DNA of 64,000 bases from RGIG5612 sp017511185 (GTDB lineage Bacteria; Bacillota; Clostridia; Lachnospirales; Lachnospiraceae): NCBI GenBank assembly GCA_017511185.1, contig JAFWLF010000069.1, positions 1 to 64,000 of the forward strand, in the 5' to 3' direction. Below the pieces are notes generated by a model. It saw only the letters and a list, made by a program, of their open reading frames with translations, made no database searches and was not told the DNA's origin. The position numbers and the translations under genes were made by a program. Of the stretch, positions 8,265 to 16,569 are shown one piece after another; the first letter of the stretch is position 1, and each line of letters starts with the position of its first letter.

Positions 8265-8989
8265 TAAATATTCCTCCTGAGTTTTTCTATGTTCCTTAGA
8301 TAGTCTAACGTCTGTTTGATCACATTTACATGACCGCCTTCTTCTTCCGTATAACGGACCGGCAGCTCGATGATCTCTTTCCCGCTCCGTTCTGCCCGGA
8401 TCAGCAGCTCAATGATAAAGAACCATCCGTTCTCCGTCGTATCTGACTGACGGATCAGATCCTCTACGAACTCCTTCCGGAAGAACTTAAATCCGCAGAT
8501 AGCATCCTGTGACTGCATGTGGAGCCGGCTTTTCATGACCAGTGTCAATCCCTTGGATGTCACATTCCGATACCACTTTCTTCCAATCGTCCGCGCGCCT
8601 TTTGCCTGCTTGGATCCATTGATCATACAAAGATCAGCGTCCTCCTCAAAAAGGCGGATCACCTGAAGCAGGTGCCTCAGGTCAGTGGAAAGATCCACAT
8701 CCATATAGCCAGTGATCTCAGCTGTATTGGCTGCGATCCCTGCCCTGAAAGCTGCACCAACACCTTTTTCCGCGATCCGGATATAGCGCACGTTTTCGTA
8801 TTTGCTTACCAGCTGCTTTGCGATCTGTTCCGTTGCATCCTGTGATGCATTATCCACAATGGTCAGCTGATAAGAAAAATCCGTTTCATTCGGAACGACA
8901 AAGCGCTCCAGAAAAGCAACTGTCTGGGTAATGCCCCTCTCCAGCCGCTTCTCCTCATTATATACAGGAAACAGAATATTGATCTGCAC
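8264..8989 (-). CDS. Family 2 glycosyltransferase (ALG5/DPM-like)
   Basis: This 241-residue GT-A glycosyltransferase has an N-terminal NILFPVYNEEKRLERGI, VDNASQD and a metal-binding YMDVDLSTDL (DxD). The length and the cluster GFKFFRKE resemble dolichyl-phosphate glucosyltransferases, which load a sugar onto a polyprenyl phosphate at the cytoplasmic membrane face. No transmembrane helix is present. It uses a GTG start at 8989 with an AAGGAG site, nine bases after an MBOAT gene. A lipid-linked sugar donor would suit a pathway with acylation outside the membrane. Confidence 0.82.
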   Translation of the reverse strand: MQINILFPVYNEEKRLERGITQTVAFLERFVVPNETDFSYQLTIVDNASQDATEQIAKQLVSKYENVRYIRIAEKGVGAAFRAGIAANTAEITGYMDVDLSTDLRHLLQVIRLFEEDADLCMINGSKQAKGARTIGRKWYRNVTSKGLTLVMKSRLHMQSQDAICGFKFFRKEFVEDLIRQSDTTENGWFFIIELLIRAERSGKEIIELPVRYTEEEGGHVNVIKQTLDYLRNIEKLRRNI

Positions 8990-8998
8990 GATAACTCC

Positions 8999-10483
8999 TT
9001 AAAACTGTGCGTAAATAAATTCCGTATTGGAAATATTCAGCGACAGCAATATCATAACGATCACGAACCAGTAGATCAACAGGCGGATCACAAAGTGCTG
9101 TTTCAAAACCAGTCCGCAGATTTTCTTCTTTGTATTGTACTCAATAACCGATACGATCAGCAAGGTGAAAAATCCGATCAGCAGTAAAACAAGCTGCAGA
9201 CCATCCAGATCAAATTTCAGGATCGTACCGTCAAACAGGGAAACAAAGTCAAATTTCTGGAAGATCTTACCTGTCAGTTCCCCAAGCTGCGCCAGATCTT
9301 TCACGCTGAACAAGAGCGGCGCCAGCCATAACAGGAGCGTCGTCCTTACCTGTTGCCAGAATTTATATAACGGCGATGCCACAGCCTTTGGATGTTTCTT
9401 TCCAAATGATGCGGCCACCGGTTCCAGCAGCATGGTGACAATAAAGATCACGCCATAATAAACGCCCATCAGGAAGAACTTCCATCCACTCCCATGCCAT
9501 ACACCCATAATGATCCAAAGGATCATCAGTGCGATGCAGGAGATGAGCTTTGTCCTTCTCTTGCGTGCATTCCTGTCTGCTCCCTTTTTGATAAAGAACT
9601 TCGCCATGCGGCTGACAGACAGCGGATAATAAATATAATCCTTCAGCCATGCACCAAGTGTGATATGCCATCTTCTCCAGTATTCCGCAATGCTGCGGGA
9701 GAAGTAAGGCTGGCGGAAGTTTTCCGGCAGTGTAATGCCAAACATCTGACTGATACCAATCGCCATGTCGGCAAATCCGGAAAAGTCTGAATACAGCTGC
9801 AGCATGGAAAGCAGCATGGCCAAAAGGATCAGAACGCCCGTTGCTTTGCTGCTTCCATAGATCCCGGCGATCAGCGCTGCCGTACGGTTGGCTATCACCA
9901 GCTTTTTAAAGCAGCCCCAGCCAAAACGCATCAGGCCTTCAAAGATCGATCCTGCCTCATAGGTATGCGGCTCATAAAACTGCGGAGTTAGATCTCCGTA
10001 ACGGTTTAACGGACCCTGTGTGATCGACGGAAAATAAAAAGCAAATAACAGCAGTTTAGCGAAACTGCGCTCTGCAGCGATCTGCCCGCGGTAGACATCC
10101 ACCGTATAACTGATGATCATCAGTGTGTAATAGGAGATGCCAAGCGGAAGCAGAAGGTCTTTCAAAACCCATGAGCCTCCAGCAGCCATTCCACAGATCT
10201 CTGGCACGTATTTTAAGAGGATCAGGATGACAACTGCACAAAAAATACAGATGGCTACCAGGATCTTTTTCTTTTGTTCCGGATGCGTTTCCATTCTTTT
10301 GACCAGGAAGAAGATCAAAAGCGTTTCCGCTGCCAGCGCCACCAGGCCGAGTCTGGTCGCATAGACATAAAACAGGAGGCTGGCAGTCAGCAGCACGATC
10401 CACTGGCCCTTTTTCGGCACCAGATAATAAACAGCAAAAGCAACAGCCAGAAAAACAAAGAAAAGCAGGCTTAACAGATTCAT
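8999..10483 (-). CDS. MBOAT O-acyltransferase 1 (DltB/AlgI family)
   Basis: This 494-residue polytopic membrane protein has the MBOAT signature: RRWHITLGAWLKDY with His273 and GVWHGSGW with the invariant His330. Family members take an acyl group from a cytoplasmic thioester (CoA or carrier protein) and transfer it to an extracytoplasmic acceptor. It overlaps the upstream SGNH-protein gene by four bases (ATGA), the typical DltB/DltD or AlgI/AlgJ pairing. Its N-terminus (YYLVPKKGQWIVLL) closely resembles the MBOAT at 20402, so these two are probably operon paralogs. The ribosome site is AAAGGAGG. Confidence 0.9.
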   Translation of the reverse strand: MNLLSLLFFVFLAVAFAVYYLVPKKGQWIVLLTASLLFYVYATRLGLVALAAETLLIFFLVKRMETHPEQKKKILVAICIFCAVVILILLKYVPEICGMAAGGSWVLKDLLLPLGISYYTLMIISYTVDVYRGQIAAERSFAKLLLFAFYFPSITQGPLNRYGDLTPQFYEPHTYEAGSIFEGLMRFGWGCFKKLVIANRTAALIAGIYGSSKATGVLILLAMLLSMLQLYSDFSGFADMAIGISQMFGITLPENFRQPYFSRSIAEYWRRWHITLGAWLKDYIYYPLSVSRMAKFFIKKGADRNARKRRTKLISCIALMILWIIMGVWHGSGWKFFLMGVYYGVIFIVTMLLEPVAASFGKKHPKAVASPLYKFWQQVRTTLLLWLAPLLFSVKDLAQLGELTGKIFQKFDFVSLFDGTILKFDLDGLQLVLLLIGFFTLLIVSVIEYNTKKKICGLVLKQHFVIRLLIYWFVIVMILLSLNISNTEFIYAQF

Positions 10484-11484
10484 GAAGCCTCCTTTCCGTA
10501 TGTCTTAACGAGCCAGCTGGTATAGACCCTTGCTCCATCCTCATTCAGATGATCGGCATCGTCAAAATACTTTTCGTCATATGGTGCAAAGGAGGTTTCG
10601 ATATGCACCTTTGGGAACTGCGCTGCCGGATAATCTTTCTGCAGCGTTTCAAAATAAGCAGAAAATGGTTCAGAGATCTTTTTGCTTTCCTCAAACGTTG
10701 TTGCGATCAGCGGCATGTTGAGAGAATAGACTTCTATATCATTTTCCACGCAAAGGTCGATGATCTTCCGGTAATACTGATCCAGTGTTTCCAGCGGGAC
10801 AAATTCCGTCATATCATATTCCGCACTGGTCGGCCACCAGCTGACAAATGTTTTAAAGCCTTTGCGGTCTGTCATTTCCCTGTAGGCTTCTTTGTTGATG
10901 GTCAGCCGGTCTTCTGAAAAAGATTTGACCAGCGGAGTCATGTATTTGGTTGGTGATTTGATCTTATATTCCAGCAGGGAGAAAACGTTAGATCCGCCCG
11001 CTTCTTTCAGTGCAGCTTCCTCCTGGTTTGCTTTGGCAGAGCGGATCACTTCCATCGCATCAGAAAACGTGATCGCGTCAAAGTAGACCGTTCGTGTCCA
11101 GAAACCGTCAAAACTGGTAAAATGATAGGCGCTCTCAGAAAGAAAGACTTTCTTCGGAACGCCTCTGTTTGCAATATATTCAGTTAATGCGTAATAAGCT
11201 TCTACAGAAGTGGAGCCGCCCTGTGCCAGAGAAACACAGTTCTCGCTCCCTCCTAATTCATCCAAAAGTTCCGGAAGGATCGCGGACTTGGCTCTGGAAT
11301 CTCCCAGGATCAGAACATCCGCATTCGGGATATCCGTTTTCCCCATCCGGTAATCTTTTCCCTCCCGGTAATAGGAGTATTCTCCGTCCATATAAGAATA
11401 CGGAGCTGACGCCAAAAAGATCCAGACGAGGATCACAGGAAGAAACACAAGAATGATTTTTCCGATAACTTTCAGCGCCTTCAT
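10480..11484 (-). CDS. DltD-like SGNH-fold protein, partner of MBOAT 1
   Basis: This 334-residue protein has an N-terminal membrane anchor (IGKIILVFLPVILVWIFLASAP) and an extracytoplasmic SGNH domain. Block I is VLILGDSRAKSA and the C-terminal block reads FDDADHLNEDGARVYTSW, supplying Asp and His. DltD/AlgJ-like proteins work with an MBOAT in the final acyl transfer or in editing. The stop overlaps the MBOAT start. The ribosome site at 11484 is weak, consistent with translational coupling to the gene upstream. The catalytic serine in GDS appears intact. Confidence 0.8.
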   Translation of the reverse strand: MKALKVIGKIILVFLPVILVWIFLASAPYSYMDGEYSYYREGKDYRMGKTDIPNADVLILGDSRAKSAILPELLDELGGSENCVSLAQGGSTSVEAYYALTEYIANRGVPKKVFLSESAYHFTSFDGFWTRTVYFDAITFSDAMEVIRSAKANQEEAALKEAGGSNVFSLLEYKIKSPTKYMTPLVKSFSEDRLTINKEAYREMTDRKGFKTFVSWWPTSAEYDMTEFVPLETLDQYYRKIIDLCVENDIEVYSLNMPLIATTFEESKKISEPFSAYFETLQKDYPAAQFPKVHIETSFAPYDEKYFDDADHLNEDGARVYTSWLVKTYGKEAS

Positions 11485-11493
11485 AGAAAGATG

Positions 11494-12342
11494 CTACAGG
11501 CTTCTTAAATATTCCACAGCTGTCAGCACATCCCGGCTTCTCTCCGGCATGCGCATTTCGATGGAAATATAGTTTTCATAGCCATTTTCATCCAGGATCC
11601 GTTTGATCTCTCTGTGTTCTTCCCGCTGTCTGAGCATTTTCAGATTTGGTTCACTGTAATGCACGTGATTGATCAGAGGGATATTCTTTTCTGTCAGAAG
11701 TTCGTAAATGTTTTCCCCATTGGCCAGAATGGCGCCCAGATCCAGATTGACCTTGAACGCTTTGGATGCATTCTTTCCGACTTCTTTTCCGATATACCGG
11801 ACCAGTTCAAATGCCTGTGATGTATAGTTGATAAAGTTCGTATTATAGATAGATGGATTTGCTTCGATCGCGATGCATGTGCCCCTCTGCGCCGCATACA
11901 TCGTAAGCTCCGAGAAGAAGTTCACAGACACCTTGCCAGCCAGCGCCAGGTCATAGCCATCCGGAATATTCCTGTTTTTCGGACATCCAAAGACAATGTT
12001 TTTGCACTTCAATGCGACTGCAAAATCAATTGCTTTTTTCATATACTGGATCAGGCTTCTGTTTTCTGTTTCCGATCCAAAAATATTGTAATCGATCCCA
12101 TTCAGAACAGACTGCATGGAAACGGTCTTCACTCCGTAATAGTTATACAGGTCTCTTGCCCATTCTGACGCTTCCCGGATGCGGTCATATGGACCTGCCT
12201 GACGTCCCAGCATTTCCGAATGTTCCCACTGGAAGATCCGTGTCGGGGCAATCTCTAATCCCATCCTGCGGTCGCCTAGGAATTCATACATCCTTTCGTC
12301 TTCATCCGGGCTCCATGCAATGTTGGAAATAGCATATTTCAT
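11494..12342 (-). CDS. Sugar phosphate isomerase/epimerase-like TIM barrel
   Basis: This 282-residue protein of the xylose-isomerase-like (AP endonuclease family 2) fold has IVFGCPKNRNI, CIAIEANPSIYNTNFINY, VNLDLGAILANG and a C-terminal ENYISIEMRMPE. These place the metal-binding Glu and Asp residues at the barrel ends. The family includes sugar epimerases, dehydratases and hydroxypyruvate isomerase. Its gene overlaps the preceding epimerase gene by four bases and has an AAGGAGAT ribosome site. It may isomerise a small sugar or hydroxy acid that becomes the acyl substituent, but the substrate is unknown. Confidence 0.75.
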   Translation of the reverse strand: MKYAISNIAWSPDEDERMYEFLGDRRMGLEIAPTRIFQWEHSEMLGRQAGPYDRIREASEWARDLYNYYGVKTVSMQSVLNGIDYNIFGSETENRSLIQYMKKAIDFAVALKCKNIVFGCPKNRNIPDGYDLALAGKVSVNFFSELTMYAAQRGTCIAIEANPSIYNTNFINYTSQAFELVRYIGKEVGKNASKAFKVNLDLGAILANGENIYELLTEKNIPLINHVHYSEPNLKMLRQREEHREIKRILDENGYENYISIEMRMPERSRDVLTAVEYLRSL

Positions 12343-13277
12343 AATGTGATCTCCTTGTCTGTAAAATCCTTGATCCTCTTAAGCATATCTTCTTTTTGGT
12401 ATAAGTATCCGCCGTTTGCATCGGCAGCTGCGAAACCTCCCATCTTTTCAAAATGGACGGTCCGCATATCATAGTCTGCCGGTGTTCCGGGCAGCTCATT
12501 CACAAACTCTTTTCCGGTCAGGTAAAAATAAACTTCACTGCTTTTGACCGGTTCCGTTGCAATATTCAGCAGTGAAATGCCAGCGTTCATTGCTCTTTCA
12601 ATATCCCCGTAAAGGTCTGAAAGATCGTAAAACTGATACACCGCGCGGGAATCCGTAAAGTTCAATGCGGAGAATCCGACCTCTTCAAAGATTTTCCGCA
12701 AAAGAGCTTTTTCTTCTTTTTCTTCCGCCCGGCAGGCATAAAAACCTTTTTCGTTTATCTTATAATACTCCATTAACTCCTTTTTTTGTGCAGAAAGTTC
12801 TGTGAACTTCTGCTCATTTAAGAGTGATGGGATATAGTGGATGTAATCGTAAATAAAATTCTTTTTAATGCCTTTCCCAAACAGACCCGGAAGCCGCACG
12901 ATCAAATGATCCTTAAAAGTCTCTTCTACAAAAGTTTCCAGCATACGGCGGTGCTTTCCATAAGCGCCGTTTCCTGAAGCGGCATCCTTTTCCGTGACCG
13001 GAAAGGTTCCTTCATACACGTCCACCGTTGAGATCAGCACTACTTTTTTCGGTGCGATTTTACGGATGTTTTCCTGCGCATTCAAGATGATCTTTTCATC
13101 CTCTTCCGGAAATGTATTTGCAGTAAACTTTTCTGCCGGGACTGCCGCATAATAAAGGATATCCGGCTTTGTGCCGAAAGCTTCCCCGATATTCTTACTG
13201 TTATAAAGGCCTGCAAACGCTCCGGCTGCTGCCAGATTACCGCCTACAAATCCTGTGTATCCCGCCAGCGCTCTCAT
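12339..13277 (-). CDS. NAD-dependent epimerase/dehydratase-like protein
   Basis: This 312-residue extended-SDR protein starts MRALAGYTGFVGGNL, a shortened glycine-rich loop (GYTGFVG) with little sequence before it. VVLISTVDVYEG and AYGKHRRMLE carry the catalytic-region serine and a YGKHR version of YxxxK. IVRLPGLFGKG is the usual substrate-side loop. Such proteins act on nucleotide sugars, and a reductase or epimerase role is plausible. Four-base overlaps with both neighbours show tight coupling to the SDR and TIM-barrel genes. Confidence 0.7.
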   Translation of the reverse strand: MRALAGYTGFVGGNLAAAGAFAGLYNSKNIGEAFGTKPDILYYAAVPAEKFTANTFPEEDEKIILNAQENIRKIAPKKVVLISTVDVYEGTFPVTEKDAASGNGAYGKHRRMLETFVEETFKDHLIVRLPGLFGKGIKKNFIYDYIHYIPSLLNEQKFTELSAQKKELMEYYKINEKGFYACRAEEKEEKALLRKIFEEVGFSALNFTDSRAVYQFYDLSDLYGDIERAMNAGISLLNIATEPVKSSEVYFYLTGKEFVNELPGTPADYDMRTVHFEKMGGFAAADANGGYLYQKEDMLKRIKDFTDKEITL

Positions 13278-14008
13278 TTTACGATCACGGTCTTTCCGCT
13301 TCCGGTCGTTTCATCATCCAGAAGCTTTCTCATTTCCGCAATAACTTCCCCTGCTGTCAGGATCCGTCCGCGCGGATTATTATAAGCTGCCTGTTCCTTG
13401 ATCAGATCCGGCATATCCGAAAGGAATTTGGTGTCTGTCAGATCCGGTGCCATGGCATTCACACGGATCCCTTTCGGAGAAAATTCTTTGTGCAGTGCAC
13501 GCATCAGCCCCAGCATAGCGCTTTTGGTAGTAACATACTGCGCCAGGAAGTTTGGCGTGCCCTCTTCTGTTCCATAATAGGATGACATCAGCAGCACATT
13601 GCCTTTCTTCGCTTTGGACATCTTTGGCAGAAGATCCTGCAGGATCAATACGGCCGATTTAAAAGAGATGTCCAGGTGTGCCTGGAAGAAGTTGTCCCAG
13701 TCCATTCTCTGGAAACGTTCCGGAATGGCTTTTGGCGCAGGCAGATGCACAAAGTCGGTGACCAGTTCTTTTTCATGCAGTTCTTTCAGGAACTCTTCGA
13801 TCTCACCCACTTTACGCATATTCACCTGCCGGAGAAAGAGTTTTTCTCTCAGCTTCGGATAAGCATTCATCAAGTCTTCGATCAGATCATAGCAGTCATA
13901 GTAGGTGCCATAGATCCATTCAATATCTGCCAGGTCTTCCCTGCAGTATGATTCCATCAATTCCAGTCCAAATGCGGAATCAGCCGCGGTGATCAATAAT
14001 CGTTTCAT
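13274..14008 (-). CDS. SDR-family oxidoreductase (FabG-like)
   Basis: This 244-residue classical short-chain dehydrogenase has an unusual cofactor loop, ITAADSAFGLEL, in place of TGxxxGIG. The active site is normal: LLMSSYYG with the catalytic serine and QYVTTKSAMLGLMRAL with YxxxK. VNAMAPDLTDTKF follows, as in FabG. Lying directly after a MaoC-type hydratase (TAA at 14011-14009, start at 14008), it could reduce a 3-oxoacyl thioester or a sugar ketone. The altered loop may change NAD/NADP preference. Confidence 0.8.
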   Translation of the reverse strand: MKRLLITAADSAFGLELMESYCREDLADIEWIYGTYYDCYDLIEDLMNAYPKLREKLFLRQVNMRKVGEIEEFLKELHEKELVTDFVHLPAPKAIPERFQRMDWDNFFQAHLDISFKSAVLILQDLLPKMSKAKKGNVLLMSSYYGTEEGTPNFLAQYVTTKSAMLGLMRALHKEFSPKGIRVNAMAPDLTDTKFLSDMPDLIKEQAAYNNPRGRILTAGEVIAEMRKLLDDETTGSGKTVIVK

Positions 14009-14443
14009 TTATCGGACTCCTATCTGCATTACTGCTTTCAGCACTTTTGTGCCGTAACGTTCATTTTCTTTTTCTCCTGTTACCGTCCCTGTTACCTTTA
14101 AAACCAGGAACCGGAACGTATCATTTACTTCACTCACCTTTCCGGTAAAGGTGATCTCCTCACCCGGAAAGACCGGTTTTACAAATTTGACTTCCACACT
14201 CTGGATCAGTGAGTTCTCGCCCGGCAGATAGACGCCTGCCATGGTGGATAGAAAGGAAGCAGTCAGCATTCCATAAGCGACTTTTCCGCCAAAACCTTTT
14301 TCTTTTGCAAATGTTTCATTACAGTGCAAAGGATTCACATCCCCGGTCATCTCCTGGAACTGATGCATCATCTGCTCCGTGATCGTCACAGAGAACTGTT
14401 CTTCCATTCCGGTTTTTATTTCTTCAAACGTATAATGGTTCAT
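14009..14443 (-). CDS. MaoC-like hot-dog dehydratase/hydratase
   Basis: This 144-residue single hot-dog domain carries DVNPLH near residues 35-40, the D-x-N-P-x-H catalytic motif of (R)-specific enoyl hydratases, followed by GGKVAYGMLTASFLSTM. Such enzymes interconvert enoyl and (R)-3-hydroxyacyl thioesters. Next to a FabG-like SDR in an operon with carrier proteins, it could help make a hydroxyacyl group for glycan decoration. The ribosome site AGAGGAA is normal. A dispersed 41-bp element (14458-14498) sits immediately upstream, the only sizeable gap in the operon. Confidence 0.82.
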   Translation of the reverse strand: MNHYTFEEIKTGMEEQFSVTITEQMMHQFQEMTGDVNPLHCNETFAKEKGFGGKVAYGMLTASFLSTMAGVYLPGENSLIQSVEVKFVKPVFPGEEITFTGKVSEVNDTFRFLVLKVTGTVTGEKENERYGTKVLKAVMQIGVR

Positions 14444-14457
14444 ATCGTTCCTCTCTT

Positions 14458-14498
14458 CCCCCGACCGAAGGTCGAGGGAGCCTGGCGGCTTTGAGCGA
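14458..14498 (+). repeat. Dispersed 41-bp element, copy 1
   Basis: This 41-bp sequence matches the reverse complement of 56276-56316 at 39 of 41 positions. It contains the hairpin CCGACC-gaa-GGTCG and the segment GCGGCTTTGAGCGA. Next to it (14506-14523) is a second small palindrome, GAAACTC-gaca-GAGTTTC. It occupies the gap between the GT2 gene and the MaoC gene. Confidence 0.85.
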
Positions 14499-14527
14499 AT
14501 AAGAGAAACTCGACAGAGTTTCGCCCT

Positions 14528-15451
14528 TTATAATTTTTCCACACTTCCAACCACATAGCGCTGCCTGCGGAAATTCAGATTCAGGATCAGCGACAGGTAT
14601 TTCAGCACAAAGGTTAAGATCGCAAACAAAGCAAAGAATCCGATCGCCAGAAAGATCATGATCGGCGTCCAGCCTTCAACAGGATGTCCGGTTGCGTAAA
14701 TGACCACCGTGTAAATGCCTACCACAGCTGCAAAACACAGCATGATGATAGAAAGCACCAGCGCAATCTTGAAGCCGATGTCTGTAAACAGGATCAGTGA
14801 ATCCATCGCCAGCGTCCGTCTCTCTTTACCGGATCCCCTGTCTGCTGCAGCTTTCTGCGGATCAAAAGTCAAGTAGGTTGATGCCAGACCGGAATTTGCA
14901 AAAACGGCTTTGCGGTACATGGTCGCATGATTCATCGCCGTCGCCCGGTTGATCGCCCGTCTGGAGATCAGCCGGAATGCTTCTGTCCGTATCTTAGCTT
15001 TAATATTTGAAAAATGATTGAAGATGGAATAAAACATCCGGGAGGAAAGTTTGGTCTTTCCATTCGGGCAGGCGGAGATGATGTCAAAGCCTTCCTGCAT
15101 TTTCCGGTATAACTGTTCTATCATATCATCCGGCCAGGTCTGCTGCGCATAATCAAATTCGTAGACAAAATCACCGATCGCAATATCGCTGCCGGCATTC
15201 ATTGCCAGCTCAACGCCCTGCACAAATCCCATATTTACAATGGTCACCGGACAGGTGAAATCTTTTGACACTTCCCTGATCTTCTGCTCGGAAAGATCCG
15301 TAGAAGCATCATCCACGCAAATGATCTCAAACTGTGCAAACTGTTTTTCCAGCTGTCCATACACATGCTGAAGGAAACTGCCGATCGTGGCAGCGTTGTT
15401 TCGCACATAGATCACTGCAGAGATAAAGATTGGTTCTTTGCCGTTGTTCAT
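14528..15451 (-). CDS. Family 2 glycosyltransferase with C-terminal membrane segments (GtrB/DPM-like)
   Basis: This 307-residue protein has an N-terminal GT-A domain (ISAVIYVRNNAATIGSFL, IICVDDASTD, YEFDYAQQTWPDD) and two C-terminal transmembrane helices at roughly 226-250 and 262-290. That layout fits polyprenyl-phosphate glycosyltransferases such as GtrB. It overlaps the upstream FAD-enzyme gene by four bases and has GGAGG before its ATG. As the second GT2 of the operon it probably makes another lipid-linked sugar. The classic DxD is replaced by EFD, so metal binding should be treated with caution. Confidence 0.8.
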   Translation of the reverse strand: MNNGKEPIFISAVIYVRNNAATIGSFLQHVYGQLEKQFAQFEIICVDDASTDLSEQKIREVSKDFTCPVTIVNMGFVQGVELAMNAGSDIAIGDFVYEFDYAQQTWPDDMIEQLYRKMQEGFDIISACPNGKTKLSSRMFYSIFNHFSNIKAKIRTEAFRLISRRAINRATAMNHATMYRKAVFANSGLASTYLTFDPQKAAADRGSGKERRTLAMDSLILFTDIGFKIALVLSIIMLCFAAVVGIYTVVIYATGHPVEGWTPIMIFLAIGFFALFAILTFVLKYLSLILNLNFRRQRYVVGSVEKL

Positions 15452-16569
15452 AATAATTCCTCCAGGTCATAGACCGTTGTGATCTTCCCGGACAGCACAC
15501 TGACAAATGTCGGAGATGTGCTGTGCGTTTTGATCATGGTTGGGCGGGAATCATCCACATCCGAAGCCATTAAGATCGGCTTGATGGAAAAAAGAGATCC
15601 CAGGTATTCAAACTGAAAGTCCTCTTTCATATATTTGCGGGCCAGTTTGGACATATAAGGCCATGCAGAGTCCGGTTTTGCCGGGCAGGTATTGCAGTTT
15701 GCCAGATATCCTTTCCGGCAGGTTCCGCCGCTCTTTTTCTGGCATTCAAATTCCGCCAGTTTTTCATAGCAGGTCTGATGCGGCGTAAAGGTAACGCTGG
15801 TCAGTGTATGAAGCCCGGTCCTGCCAAACGGCATAATGGAAAAGAATGGTCCGTCCATGACGGTGATCCCCACGTTTTTCAGTTCTTCTGACACGTGGCA
15901 TAGGATCACTTCACATAATTCATATTTGATCCGGAATGGTTCAAATCCTGCCAGTTCTGTTAGTTCATTCACACAGGCATAAGAAGCGTTCATCACAAAC
16001 GGTGCTTCATAGCTTCCCTCTCCTGCTTCCAGAAGATAAACGTCTTCCTTCTTTTCGATCTTTGTGACCGGCGCACCGGTTTGGATCATTACATTTGGAT
16101 AATCCTTCAGATCACCCAGCATGCGTCTTTTAAGGATCTGTGCATCAAAGGTGACCTCCCGTGTCAGAAACGCTCCGTCGCACATCCCTTCTTTAAAGTA
16201 GGTCTCAGCAGGGACTCTCTCTGCTGGTATCTGTGCCGCTTCTGAAAACTTTTCAAACTGTTCCGCACTGGTCCAGGAGAATTTGGAGCTGGTCGCATAG
16301 ACCTGATCAAATGCATCATAAATGCATTCCGGATATTCTTTTACAAAACGGTCAAAATAGCCGGCCGTTGCTTTTGCTGTAGATAAGGATCTCGGATAAT
16401 GATACCCCAGATGCACCCGCGCCTGATTCACATACGTCGCACGTGTAAAACAGTCGTCCTCTTTTTCCAGCACAAGAACACGCTCATTCTTCCGCGCACA
16501 TAAAAGCGCTGCGTAAAGCCCGTAAATGCCTGCTCCTATAATGATTTTATCAAACTTTCCTGCACTCAT
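15448..16569 (-). CDS. FAD-dependent oxidoreductase (DAO superfamily)
   Basis: This 373-residue flavoprotein starts with IIGAGIYGLYAALLCARKNERVLVLEKE, the GxGxxG FAD-binding fold. It has an unusual CxxxxGxxxxGYLANCNTCPAK cysteine group near residue 290 that could bind a metal or form disulfides. DAO-superfamily members oxidise amines, hydroxy acids or deoxysugars. Placed between a DHHW/AlgJ-like gene (1-base overlap) and a GT2 gene (4-base overlap), it probably modifies the same glycan precursor. The substrate is unknown. Confidence 0.72.
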   Translation of the reverse strand: MSAGKFDKIIIGAGIYGLYAALLCARKNERVLVLEKEDDCFTRATYVNQARVHLGYHYPRSLSTAKATAGYFDRFVKEYPECIYDAFDQVYATSSKFSWTSAEQFEKFSEAAQIPAERVPAETYFKEGMCDGAFLTREVTFDAQILKRRMLGDLKDYPNVMIQTGAPVTKIEKKEDVYLLEAGEGSYEAPFVMNASYACVNELTELAGFEPFRIKYELCEVILCHVSEELKNVGITVMDGPFFSIMPFGRTGLHTLTSVTFTPHQTCYEKLAEFECQKKSGGTCRKGYLANCNTCPAKPDSAWPYMSKLARKYMKEDFQFEYLGSLFSIKPILMASDVDDSRPTMIKTHSTSPTFVSVLSGKITTVYDLEELL

